This document shows positions 52,242 to 59,481 of a DNA stretch of 64,000 bases, one piece after another. Every line of letters starts with the position of its first letter. Position 1 is the first letter of the stretch. Position numbers and translations under genes: made by a program. Under the pieces are notes generated by a model. The model was not told the DNA's origin and made no database searches. It was given only the letters and a program-made list of their open reading frames with translations. Source of the stretch: Pelagibacteraceae bacterium AG-430-E20. Its GTDB lineage: Bacteria > Pseudomonadota > Alphaproteobacteria > Pelagibacterales > Pelagibacteraceae. The stretch spans positions 1-64,000 of the forward strand of contig QCOF01000002.1 in the NCBI GenBank assembly GCA_003209915.1. The letters are read 5' to 3'.

Positions 52242-52771
52242 TAACTTGCTTTCTCAACTTGGTTATATTCTAAATCTACTGGTGTTGGTCGTCCAAATAT
52301 AGAAACTGACACTTTAAGTCTAGACTTTTCTTCATCTATTTCTTCAATCATTCCACTGAATGAAGCAAAAGGGCCATCAACAACCTGAACTTTTTCACCA
52401 ACGCTGTATTCTATACCAGATTTTGGCTGAGCCACACCATCTTTTATTTGACCCAAAATCTTTTCTACTTCTTTATCTGAAACAGGAACTGGAATACCCT
52501 TTGTACCAAGAAAACCACTCACTCTTTTTATGTTCTTTATCATGTGATAGATATTATTATCCATCTCACTCTTTATCAGTACATATCCAGGAAAATATTT
52601 TTTTTTTCTTTGAATTCTTTTTCCTCTTTTTACTTCAGTAACATCATGAGTTGGAACAACAATTTCCTCAAATTTTTCACTAATTTTAGCTTTATCTGCT
52701 TCTTCTTTAATTAGTGAAGCAACTTTATTTTCAAAGCTAGAATGAGATTGAACAATATACCAGTTTTTCAT
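52241..52771 (-). CDS. nusG: Transcription antitermination factor NusG
   Basis: 176 residues. The NGN domain opens with [15 protein letters not shown] and holds [14 protein letters not shown], which faces the beta' clamp. The C-terminal KOW domain is [20 protein letters not shown] and contacts NusE (S10) or Rho. It joins secE by one base. Confidence 0.97.
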   Translation of the reverse strand: MKNWYIVQSHSSFENKVASLIKEEADKAKISEKFEEIVVPTHDVTEVKRGKRIQRKKKYFPGYVLIKSEMDNNIYHMIKNIKRVSGFLGTKGIPVPVSDKEVEKILGQIKDGVAQPKSGIEYSVGEKVQVVDGPFASFSGMIEEIDEEKSRLKVSVSIFGRPTPVDLEYNQVEKAS

Positions 52772-52962
52772 TAAATACTCACCTTAAGTAAAAGTTCTAA
52801 GAAAAACTTTAAAACCTGATCTAAAAGTAAAAAAAACAGAGACATCACTACAGCCATAGCAAATACCATCAAGGCACCCTGCAAAGTCTCTTTCCAAGTT
52901 GGCCAAGTAACTTTAAATGCCTCTTGTTTTACTTCTTGAATAAATTTAATCGGGTTTCTCAT
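52771..52962 (-). CDS. secE: Preprotein translocase subunit SecE, short form
   Basis: 63 residues with one membrane helix (ALMVFAMAVVMSLFFLLLDQ). The conserved amphipathic part before it is FIQEVKQEAFKVTWPTWKET, the family signature. This is the one-helix form; E. coli SecE has three. It overlaps nusG by one base and follows tRNA-Trp by 17 bases. Confidence 0.95.
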   Translation of the reverse strand: MRNPIKFIQEVKQEAFKVTWPTWKETLQGALMVFAMAVVMSLFFLLLDQVLKFFLELLLKVSI

Positions 52963-52979
52963 ATTTTCTTAGCTCTAAT

Positions 52980-53055
52980 TGGCAGGAGCGGAGGGACTCG
53001 AACCCTCAGCCTCCGGTTTTGGAGACCGGCGCTCTACCAATTGAGCTACACTCCT
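52980..53055 (-). tRNA. tRNA-Trp(CCA)
   Basis: 76 nt on the minus strand: acceptor AGGAGTG/CGCTCCT, D-loop AGCTCAATTGGTAGAGC, anticodon loop CTCCAAA (CCA), T-arm GGTTCGAGTCC, encoded CCA. It sits between tuf and secE, a place often seen in alphaproteobacteria and other bacteria. Confidence 0.97.
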
Positions 53056-53065
53056 ATTTATAGAG

Positions 53066-54256
53066 TTACTCTATAATTTTAGTTACTACTCCTGCTCCAA
53101 CAGTTCTTCCACCCTCACGAATGGCAAAATTTAATTTTTCAGCCATTGCAATCGGTGTAATTAATTTCACTGTGAATTTAGCATCATCACCTGGCATAAC
53201 CATTTCAGTTCCAGCTGGTAATTCTACTTCACCTGTTACATCTGTTGTTCTAAAATAAAACTGTGGTCTGTACTTAGTAAAGAATGGAGTGTGTCTTCCA
53301 CCTTCATCTTTTTTAAGTACATACGCTTGAGCTTCAAATTTAGTGTGTGGAGTAATTGATCCAGGTTTACAAAGTACTTGACCTCTTTCGATGTCATCTC
53401 TTTCTATACCTCTCAATAAAATTCCAACATTATCACCAGCTTCACCTGTATCTAAAAGCTTTCTAAACATTTCAACACCAGTACAAACTGACTTTTTTGT
53501 TTCTTTAATTCCAACGATTTCAACTTCTTCACCAGTTTTAACTACACCAGATTCAACTCTACCAGTTGCAACTGTTCCTCTACCAGAAATTGAAAAAACA
53601 TCCTCAACAGGCATCAAGAAAGGCTTATCTACTTCTCTAGCTGGTTGTGGTATATGCTCGTCAACAGCTTTCATTAATTCTAAAATTGAATTTTTTCCAA
53701 TTTCATCATCTCTTCCTTCAACAGCTGCTAGTGCAGAACCTTTAACGATTGGTGTTTTATCACCAGGATATTTATAAGAAGTTAAAAGTTCTTTAATTTC
53801 TTCTTCTACAAGTTCAATCATTTCTTTATCGTCAACTTGATCAACTTTATTAAGATAAACAACAATAGCTGGAATACCAACTTGTCTACCTAAAAGAATA
53901 TGTTCTCTAGTTTGTGGCATTGGACCATCTGCAGCATTTACAACTAAAATCGCACCGTCCATTTGTGCTGCACCAGTAATCATATTTTTTACATAGTCAG
54001 CGTGACCTGGACAATCTACGTGAGCATAGTGTCTCTTTTCAGTTTCATACTCAACGTGAGCAGTTGATATTGTTATTCCTCTTTCTTTTTCTTCTGGCGC
54101 TTTATCAATTTGATCGTAAGCAACCGCAGTTCCACCACCTGCTTGTGCTAACACATTTGTGATTGCAGCAGTAAGAGTTGTTTTACCATGGTCGACATGA
54201 CCAATAGTCCCAATGTTACAGTGGGGTTTATTTCTTACAAATTTTTCTTTCGACAT
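53066..54256 (-). CDS. tuf: Elongation factor Tu
   Basis: Carries aminoacyl-tRNA to the ribosome; 396 residues. G1 [14 protein letters not shown], effector [14 protein letters not shown]3 [14 protein letters not shown]4 NKVD. The C-terminal domain ends [17 protein letters not shown]. It is the only tuf in the window and stands at the secE side (tufB position), while the usual fusA-rpsJ side has none. A Shine-Dalgarno-like GAGGT precedes it by nine bases. Confidence 0.99.
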   Translation of the reverse strand: MSKEKFVRNKPHCNIGTIGHVDHGKTTLTAAITNVLAQAGGGTAVAYDQIDKAPEEKERGITISTAHVEYETEKRHYAHVDCPGHADYVKNMITGAAQMDGAILVVNAADGPMPQTREHILLGRQVGIPAIVVYLNKVDQVDDKEMIELVEEEIKELLTSYKYPGDKTPIVKGSALAAVEGRDDEIGKNSILELMKAVDEHIPQPAREVDKPFLMPVEDVFSISGRGTVATGRVESGVVKTGEEVEIVGIKETKKSVCTGVEMFRKLLDTGEAGDNVGILLRGIERDDIERGQVLCKPGSITPHTKFEAQAYVLKKDEGGRHTPFFTKYRPQFYFRTTDVTGEVELPAGTEMVMPGDDAKFTVKLITPIAMAEKLNFAIREGGRTVGAGVVTKIIE

Positions 54257-54265
54257 TACTTTTTT

Positions 54266-54270
54266 ACCTC
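54266..54270 (-). promoter_or_regulatory. Shine-Dalgarno site of tuf
   Basis: GAGGT on the minus strand, nine bases before the tuf ATG. It is noteworthy because most genes in this window show no strong purine box and rely on coupling or AT-rich leaders. Confidence 0.55.
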
Positions 54271-54300
54271 AGTTTTATTTGTTTCATTACTAATTTTTCT

Positions 54301-54374
54301 TGGAGCGGGTAAAGGGAATCGAACCCTTACATCCAGCTTGGAAGGCTAGCGTTCTACCATTGAACTACACCCGC
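54301..54374 (-). tRNA. tRNA-Gly(TCC)
   Basis: 74 nt on the minus strand: acceptor GCGGGTG/TACCCGC, anticodon loop CTTCCAA (TCC), T-arm GGGTTCGATTCCC, encoded CCA. It lies 44 bases before tuf and 46 bases after tRNA-Tyr, probably in one transcript. Confidence 0.96.
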
Positions 54375-54420
54375 ACAACCCCAAGAGTAACACTCCATTG
54401 CCACTTAAAATTCTACTGAA

Positions 54421-54506
54421 TGGTGGAGGGGGAAAGATTCGAACTTTCGAAGACCGAAGTCAACGGGTTTACAGCCCGCCCCATTTGACCGCTCTGGAAC
54501 CCCTCC
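54421..54506 (-). tRNA. tRNA-Tyr(GTA)
   Basis: Class II tRNA of 86 nt on the minus strand: acceptor GGAGGGG/CCCCTCC, anticodon loop CTGTAAA (GTA), long variable arm, T-arm AAAGTTCGAATCTTT, encoded CCA. The order Tyr-Gly-tuf recalls the E. coli tyrU-glyT-thrT-tufB cluster. Confidence 0.96.
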
Positions 54507-54553
54507 TTTTGGGGAAGTGTCCCCTGTTCAATAAAGCTTTAAACAACATGCGT

Positions 54554-54581
54554 TTTATATATTTTATTTATGCAAATGCAA
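54554..54581 (-). promoter_or_regulatory. Candidate promoter for the tRNA-Tyr/tRNA-Gly/tuf transcript
   Basis: On the minus strand TTGCAT (54581-54576), 16 bases, TATAAA (54559-54554), about 47 bases upstream of tRNA-Tyr. GGGGA-AGTG-TCCCC (54511-54524), a G/C-rich hairpin in an AT-rich gap, lies between it and the tRNA. The gap 54507-54635 also has to serve the divergent rlmB. Confidence 0.35.
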
Positions 54582-54635
54582 CACGTGATTTAATAGCCAA
54601 ATATTCAAAAAAACGTGTAAAACTCATCATAATTT

Positions 54636-55379
54636 ATGAACAAATCCTCATTTTTTATTGTTGGTCAACATGCTGTTATTGAGGCTCTTCGAAACCCACA
54701 AAGAAAGGTTTTAAGAGTTTTTTTAACTGAAGAAGCAAAAAAAAATATTCATAGAAAAAACCAAAATAAAAATCTTCTAGAAGATGTTAAGGTTTATTTT
54801 AAATCAAAAAAAGAATTAAATAAATATTCATCTAAAGAGCAGTTAATGCATAATGGTTATGTTGCTGAAATAGAGCATTTAGATCAACTTGATCTTAAAC
54901 AATTTATAAAAGACAAAAATGATCTCACATTTGTTTGTTTAGATGAAGTGACAGACCCAAGAAATATCGGTTCTTTAATTAGGAGTGCAGCTTCATTTAA
55001 AGTTGATGGTTTGATAATAAAAGAAAGACATTTTCCAAGTGATAGTAAATTGATGTATAAATCTGCAAGTGGTTGTATGGAACATTTAAATATTTTTGAA
55101 GTATCCAATATAAATTCAACACTAAAAAATTTAAGAGAAAAAAATTTTTGGGTTTATGGTTTTGATGCGAGGGGTGAAAAGGATTTCACAGACATCAAGT
55201 GGGAAGGAAATAATGTTTTATTATTTGGATCTGAAGGTTTTGGTATGAAACAACATACTGGTAAATATGCTGATTTCTTAGTAAAAATTAATATGAATGA
55301 TAAGATTGAAAGTTTAAATATCTCTAATAGTGCTGCTATTGTCTTTCATCATTTAAGTTATATAAAAAAAAAGAGTTGA
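54636..55379 (+). CDS. rlmB: SpoU-family 23S rRNA (guanosine-2'-O-)-methyltransferase (RlmB-like)
   Basis: TrmH/SpoU-fold (knotted) methyltransferase of 247 residues that uses SAM to methylate a ribose 2'-OH. An N-terminal substrate-binding domain (GQHAVIEALRNPQRKV) precedes the three SpoU motifs: DEVTDPRNIGSLIRSAASF, LLFGSEGFGM and SLNISNSAAIVFHH. Size and the GQHAV start favour RlmB (G2251 of 23S rRNA) over TrmH. It is divergent from the tRNA-Tyr/tuf transcript. Confidence 0.9.
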   Translation: MNKSSFFIVGQHAVIEALRNPQRKVLRVFLTEEAKKNIHRKNQNKNLLEDVKVYFKSKKELNKYSSKEQLMHNGYVAEIEHLDQLDLKQFIKDKNDLTFVCLDEVTDPRNIGSLIRSAASFKVDGLIIKERHFPSDSKLMYKSASGCMEHLNIFEVSNINSTLKNLREKNFWVYGFDARGEKDFTDIKWEGNNVLLFGSEGFGMKQHTGKYADFLVKINMNDKIESLNISNSAAIVFHHLSYIKKKS

Positions 55380-55412
55380 TTATTTAATAAATAGTTAATA
55401 ATTATTGCGCAT

Positions 55413-55488
55413 GCCCTTGTAGCTCAGTTGGTAGAGCAATTGATTTGTAATCAATAGGTCCGCGGTTCGAATCCGTGCGGGGGCACCA
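55413..55488 (+). tRNA. tRNA-Thr(TGT)
   Basis: 76 nt: acceptor GCCCTTG and its partner CGGGGGC, D-arm AGCTCAGTTGGTAGAGC, anticodon loop TTTGTAA (TGT), T-arm CGGTTCGAATCCG, encoded CCA. It is convergent with the 45-residue ORF that ends at 55496, eight bases away. Confidence 0.95.
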
Positions 55489-55495
55489 TTAAGTT

Positions 55496-55633
55496 TTACC
55501 AAGCAGTCAACTTCCAACACTTATCTGCATCTTCAAGACGAACATAGCAACCCAGAAAAGACATTATTTTAAATGCAAAAAAACCACCGATTAAAACTAT
55601 TGCTATCAATATAATCGGATTAATTTTTTTCAT
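55496..55633 (-). CDS. 45-residue single-pass membrane peptide, unknown function
   Basis: A small ORF with one N-terminal membrane helix (INPIILIAIVLIGGFFAFKI) and a short polar tail bearing two Cys (Cys29 and Cys39, GCYVRLEDADKCW). Its ATG is two bases after the stop of the GST-like gene, so coupling is likely. The reading frame has the lysines after Met1 and the hydrophobic run expected of a real inner-membrane micro-protein, with the tail probably in the periplasm. No family is recognised. It fills an otherwise empty 145-base gap. Confidence 0.6.
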   Translation of the reverse strand: MKKINPIILIAIVLIGGFFAFKIMSFLGCYVRLEDADKCWKLTAW

Positions 55634-55635
55634 AA

Positions 55636-56322
55636 TTAAGTTTTTTTAACACCAGTCGGATGAGCAACTCCATCTATTACTAACTTTGGCTCAACACTCA
55701 CATCAATCAATTCAGGTCTTGAATTTATATAAGATTTAACTGTTTCTATTGACTCAATATCTTCAATAAATTTTTCAAGTCTTGGAAATTTAATTATTAG
55801 ATTTGGATCAAGTAATTTTGATAAATCTAAATGATGGTATACCGAAAAATCACACGCATGTGGCTTGTCATCTACATAAAACTTTTTATCATTATCTTTT
55901 AAAGCTCTTTCTAAATCCTCAAATCTTGTATTCAAAAAAGGCATCATATCCTCTTTTTTCTTTTTAAAACTATCCCCTACCGCAAAATTTATTACAGGAT
56001 TGAGCGGCATAAATAATTCTTGTGCACTTTGCATTACTGCATTTGCTTTAGCATTTAAAATTGGATCAGAAATATTGATACCTGCAATTTTTTCAATGAA
56101 CGTTAATATTGCAATACTCTGACAAATTTCATGTTTTTGATCAACCACTAACATAGGTAATTGTCTAAATGGGACTTTAGATTTTACCTCAGACCATTCA
56201 TTATCATAATAATCCCATGACATTACATAGTCATACTCAGTTTCAGTATAATGAAGAAGAAGTCTAGGTGCTTCTGCTAAAGCTCTCATCTTAAAATATA
56301 CTAACTCTAATTTATGTTTCAT
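55636..56322 (-). CDS. Glutathione S-transferase-like protein
   Basis: 228 residues. A thioredoxin-like N-terminal domain has LELVYFKMRALAEAPRLLL, where Tyr9 takes the place of the catalytic Tyr of the sigma/alpha class, and VPFRQLPMLVVD with the cis-Pro that binds the glutathione backbone; CQSIAILTFIEK follows. The helical C-terminal domain contains ACDFSVYHHLDLSKLL. Substrates are unknown. It starts with no gap after the nadK stop. Confidence 0.85.
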   Translation of the reverse strand: MKHKLELVYFKMRALAEAPRLLLHYTETEYDYVMSWDYYDNEWSEVKSKVPFRQLPMLVVDQKHEICQSIAILTFIEKIAGINISDPILNAKANAVMQSAQELFMPLNPVINFAVGDSFKKKKEDMMPFLNTRFEDLERALKDNDKKFYVDDKPHACDFSVYHHLDLSKLLDPNLIIKFPRLEKFIEDIESIETVKSYINSRPELIDVSVEPKLVIDGVAHPTGVKKT

Positions 56323-57093
56323 TTAATTTGTTTCTCTTCTTAATTGCTCAATTTTAATTTTTTTTTGTAGACTTCTGTTTTTATCATAAAGCAGATTAAA
56401 CTTAATTTTATTGTTGGTTTTAACCGTAATCGACTTTGCATTTCTTACTTCTAAATTATCAGCAACTGCACTTATGGGCCTTTTAACTGGGTTTAAATTA
56501 GTAATAGTAATTTTTGATTTATCATTAACGATTTTTCCTTTCCATCTTCTAGGTCTAAATGGGCTTATTGGAGAAATGGATAATTTTTTTGAATTTAAAC
56601 TTAGGATTGGGCCATGAACTGATAAATTATAAGCAGTGCTTCCTGCAGGAGTTGACACTAAAACACCATCTGAAACTAAGTTTTTAATTATCTGACTTGA
56701 ACCTTGTTTAATTGATAATGAAGCAGCCTGTCTGCTTTGTCTAAGAACAGATACCTCATTAATAGCGAGTGATTTTTTTGATTTATTATTTTTATTTTTA
56801 ACTGTCATTTCCAAAGGAGAAATAGAAATCATATTAGCTTTTGTTAAATTTTTAATAATATTTTTTGAAGAAAATATATTCATCAGAAAACCATAATTTC
56901 CTGAATTAATTCCATAAAATTGCTTTTTAGAACTCTTATTTTTTTTAAGTGTTTGAAGCATAAAACCATCACCACCTATAACAATTACCAAATTAGATTT
57001 TTTGAATTGATTAGCTTCTATTTTTTTGATTAGAATATTTTTAATTTTAAGAGATTTTTTATTATTATCTGAAATGATTTGAGGTTTACTCAT
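56323..57093 (-). CDS. nadK: NAD kinase
   Basis: Phosphorylates NAD+ to NADP+. 256 residues with the GGDGFML motif near 40 (catalytic Asp), GINSGNYGFLMN and LVSDGVLVSTPAGSTAYNLS, which bind NAD. The ATG is four bases after the CCA end of tRNA-Leu, so the tRNA and nadK probably share a transcript, with GST and the 45-residue peptide downstream. Confidence 0.95.
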   Translation of the reverse strand: MSKPQIISDNNKKSLKIKNILIKKIEANQFKKSNLVIVIGGDGFMLQTLKKNKSSKKQFYGINSGNYGFLMNIFSSKNIIKNLTKANMISISPLEMTVKNKNNKSKKSLAINEVSVLRQSRQAASLSIKQGSSQIIKNLVSDGVLVSTPAGSTAYNLSVHGPILSLNSKKLSISPISPFRPRRWKGKIVNDKSKITITNLNPVKRPISAVADNLEVRNAKSITVKTNNKIKFNLLYDKNRSLQKKIKIEQLRRETN

Positions 57094-57097
57094 TTAA

Positions 57098-57183
57098 TGG
57101 TGCCCTCGGCCAGACTCGAACTGGCACTCCGCAAGCGGCAAGGATTTTAAGTCCTTTGTGTCTACCAATTTCACCACGAGGGC
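57098..57183 (-). tRNA. tRNA-Leu(TAA)
   Basis: Class II tRNA, 86 nt on the minus strand: acceptor GCCCTCG/CGAGGGC, discriminator A, anticodon loop CTTAAAA (TAA), long variable arm GCCGCTTGCGGAG, T-arm AGTTCGAGTCT, encoded CCA. It reads TTA, the most used Leu codon in such AT-rich genes. Confidence 0.96.
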
Positions 57184-57293
57184 ATTAATGAATTTCATGA
57201 GTATTTATGCCAATATTTATAATTGAACAAGTGGAATAAGTAAAATTTTTTAATTTAATCTCTCTACTTACTGATCTATTACTAGTTATCCTA

Positions 57294-57338
57294 TTAAATC
57301 CTATAATCCAGAACTACGATCCCTAAAAGTTTCTTCAT
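57294..57338 (-). repeat. MKKLLGIVVL mini-ORF repeat, copy 1
   Basis: A 14-residue ORF, MKKLLGIVVLDYRI, whose ATG overlaps the stop of the 54-residue membrane ORF (TAATG). The first ten residues equal those of copy 2 at 59407-59454. Over the first 28 bases the two copies differ at three places, all third codon positions. After residue 10 copy 1 is frameshifted against copy 2. The peptide start is that of a Sec signal peptide, but no mature protein follows. Confidence 0.6.
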
Positions 57339-57502
57339 TAAACCTTAAATAAATAAATAAAAGTTAAAATTATTAGCACTATGATAATCCAAATAGTAAA
57401 ATTAGTTAATAATTGTTTTAATTTAGAATTAGACTGTAAAAAAGCAGGCAGAACCAACAATAGAACTCCTATCATATATACTACAGGTATTAGTTGATCC
57501 AT
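57338..57502 (-). CDS. 54-residue two-helix membrane peptide, unknown function
   Basis: A small ORF: one helix near the N terminus (LIPVVYMIGVLLLVLPAFL), a polar turn (QSNSKLKQLL), and a second helix (FTIWIIIVLIILTFIYLF). This looks like an inner-membrane hairpin. Its stop overlaps the start of mini-ORF copy 1 by one base. It lies alone in the 500-base gap between tRNA-Leu and the ArsI-like gene; the rest of that gap (57184-57293 and 57503-57686) shows only AT-rich sequence. The regular helix-turn-helix pattern argues for a real gene; no family is recognised. Confidence 0.6.
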   Translation of the reverse strand: MDQLIPVVYMIGVLLLVLPAFLQSNSKLKQLLTNFTIWIIIVLIILTFIYLFKV

Positions 57503-57686
57503 CATCCAAGATTAACAAATCCTAAAACATGAGTCTAATTGCTTAAATTAGTGTGGATTAAATAGCTTTTAATGTCTCATTCTTTTCTATTTGTAATTTA
57601 TTTTATGGATTAGGTACTCTTTGTAATAAATTTGTAATTTAATTTTATAAAATTTAATGTATTGTAATTTTATAAGAATTAAAAAT

Positions 57687-58103
57687 ATGCAAAGACTACA
57701 TTTACATCTTGGAGTTAAAAACTTAAACGAAAGCATAAATTTTTATAAAAATTTATTTAAATCTGAACCAACAAAAGTAAAAGAAGATTATGCTCAATGG
57801 ATTTTAGATGATCCTAAGATTAATTTTGCAATATCTACTAGAGTAAAAACTTTAGGAGTAGATCATCTAGGAATACAGGTTGATAAAGTTGAGAAACTAA
57901 ACGATATAAGAACTAATTTAGATAAAGCTGATATATCTACTTACTCTGATGGTGAGGTAACATGTTGTTATGCAAAATCAGAAAAATCTTGGGTAAATGA
58001 TCCAAATGGAGTTGCTTGGGAAGCTTATCACACAATGGAAGATGCTGAGATTTATAATACAGCCGGCGCAAGATCAGATACTGAAAAAAAAGGTTGTTGT
58101 TAA
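57687..58103 (+). CDS. ArsI/CadI-like vicinal oxygen chelate dioxygenase
   Basis: VOC-fold protein, 138 residues from the ATG at 57687; the ATG at 57657 adds ten residues before the first beta strand. By motif it matches ArsI, the non-haem iron C-As lyase that removes methyl from trivalent organoarsenicals, and cadmium-induced CadI. Metal ligands would be His5, His60 (GVDHLGIQV) and Glu112 (GVAWEAYHT). The vicinal Cys93-Cys94 (VTCCYA) that binds As(III) in ArsI and the C-terminal Cys137-Cys138 are both present. No ars regulator, pump or reductase is near. Confidence 0.8.
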   Translation: MQRLHLHLGVKNLNESINFYKNLFKSEPTKVKEDYAQWILDDPKINFAISTRVKTLGVDHLGIQVDKVEKLNDIRTNLDKADISTYSDGEVTCCYAKSEKSWVNDPNGVAWEAYHTMEDAEIYNTAGARSDTEKKGCC

Positions 58104-58185
58104 TAAAATTAACTAACAAACATCAAACTTTTGTTTAAGGTTTATTAAGTAAATTTTTATTCGATTAATCCTCTGTGTATAAACA

Positions 58186-59400
58186 TTATTTTAATCCTTT
58201 GGTTCTATACAATATGATCCATCCAGAAATAAGCAGTAAGAGAACTGAGGCAAAACCTATCCTTTGATTTTCAGTTATAAAAGTAATAGTTCCTACTAAA
58301 AATGGGCCAAAAAAAGACGTCAGCTTTCCAGAAGTAGCAAATAACCCAAAAGCTTTATTTTGATCCTCAATATTTGTTAATTTAGTTATCATGACCCTAC
58401 TAGCAGATTGTATTGGTCCTATAAATAATCCCAAGAAAAATGAAAAAATAAAAAAATTTATTTTTGACTGTGTAAAAATAATTAAAATGGAGAAAAAAAT
58501 AAGACATATTAAGGAAAAGGAAATTGTTTTTTTTGAATTATATTTATCATTGAAGTGTCCACCAAAACTAGCGCCTATTAGAGCAGCAACATTCATTAAA
58601 ACAGACATCATTAAAAGTTCATTTATTGATAATTTAAATACCCCAACAGCAAAAATACCTCCCATGACAAAAATGGTATTTAAACCATCAGCATAAAGTA
58701 GCCTTGCAAACAAAAATCGAGCTGTGTTAGTAAGACCATTATTCCAAAGAATTTTTTTTAAACTATTTGACTTCTTTTTGTTTAGTTTAACTTTTTTATT
58801 TTTCGTTTGATTCAATAATGGATAGGAAAAAATGAGAAACCAAAGAGCTACAAAAATGGTACTAGATCTAAAATTAATTTTTTGATCTAATTCAATTAAA
58901 TAATTTGATTGAATTAACAAAATAATAGTTAAAATAAGTGTGATAATGCCACCCAAATACCCTAGTGCAAAAGCAAAACCAGACACCTTTCCCACATGTT
59001 GTTTGTCCGCTGAATGAATTAATAATGAATTATAGAACATAGAACTTAGTTCATAAAAATAGTTTGCTAAACAAACTATGATTAAGGTGAATAAAATATA
59101 TTCAGAAGATGGTTTAGCAAACCATAATGCTGCAGTAAAAAGTATACATAAATAGGTACTTGTTTTTAATATGATTGAGTTTAAATTCTTCTTATCAGCT
59201 AAATTTCCCAAAAAAGGTCCGCTAAATGCAATGCATAATCCTGATATTGAAATGGCCCAACCCCAATATGCCTGGCCATTAACCATATCTTGGACAATTG
59301 ACTCCACAAAATAATTTGAGAAGACAAAGGTTATAATAACTGTTGTAAAAGCAGAATTAGCAAAATCATAAAGAGAATATTTATAAGATTTTATATTCAT
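58186..59400 (-). CDS. MFS transporter, UMF1 (Atg22-like) family
   Basis: 404 residues with about twelve membrane segments. The N terminus YSLYDFANSAFTTVIITFVF is the hallmark of the UMF1/Atg22-like MFS group; FSGPFLGNLADKKN is the loop 2-3 motif, and FFLGLFIGPIQSASRVMITK another family patch. Yeast Atg22 exports amino acids from the vacuole; the bacterial substrates are unknown. It is divergent from the glucosylglycerate genes and may, by context only, move a related solute. Mini-ORF copy 2 ends six bases before its start. Confidence 0.88.
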   Translation of the reverse strand: MNIKSYKYSLYDFANSAFTTVIITFVFSNYFVESIVQDMVNGQAYWGWAISISGLCIAFSGPFLGNLADKKNLNSIILKTSTYLCILFTAALWFAKPSSEYILFTLIIVCLANYFYELSSMFYNSLLIHSADKQHVGKVSGFAFALGYLGGIITLILTIILLIQSNYLIELDQKINFRSSTIFVALWFLIFSYPLLNQTKNKKVKLNKKKSNSLKKILWNNGLTNTARFLFARLLYADGLNTIFVMGGIFAVGVFKLSINELLMMSVLMNVAALIGASFGGHFNDKYNSKKTISFSLICLIFFSILIIFTQSKINFFIFSFFLGLFIGPIQSASRVMITKLTNIEDQNKAFGLFATSGKLTSFFGPFLVGTITFITENQRIGFASVLLLLISGWIILYRTKGLK

Positions 59401-59406
59401 GATGAT

Positions 59407-59454
59407 TTAATATCTTATAAATCCCAGAACCACGATCCCTAAAAGCTTTTTCAT
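59407..59454 (-). repeat. MKKLLGIVVL mini-ORF repeat, copy 2
   Basis: A 15-residue ORF, MKKLLGIVVLGFIRY, on the same strand as the MFS gene and ending six bases before its ATG. It resembles the start of the short signal peptides common in SAR11 secreted proteins, cut off after residue 10. Compared with copy 1 it keeps an intact frame. It could be a coupled leader of the MFS gene or a remnant of an exported-protein gene. Confidence 0.6.
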
Positions 59455-59467
59455 CAATAAAAAACAT

Positions 59468-59473
59468 TATAAT
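59468..59473 (+). promoter_or_regulatory. -10-like TATAAT ahead of the glucosylglycerate genes
   Basis: A perfect TATAAT lies eight bases before the ATG at 59482, so transcription from it would give a nearly leaderless mRNA. No good -35 box is visible 16-18 bases upstream (GCTTTT). It overlaps the gap shared with mini-ORF copy 2. Confidence 0.3.
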
Positions 59474-59481
59474 ATTACTTA

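Noticed and set aside
54511-54524. GGGGA-AGTG-TCCCC as an rho-independent terminator of rlmB or tuf
   Set aside because: It lies upstream of the tRNA-Tyr on its strand and before rlmB on the other, so there is no transcript for it to end; kept only as part of the tRNA leader.
54398-54682. Plus-strand ORF of 94 codons across tRNA-Tyr
   Set aside because: Much of it is antisense to the tRNA gene and it runs into rlmB; no protein-like pattern.
58104-58185. Bidirectional terminator between the ArsI-like and MFS genes
   Set aside because: The 82 bases are AT-rich with no convincing stem followed by a U-run.
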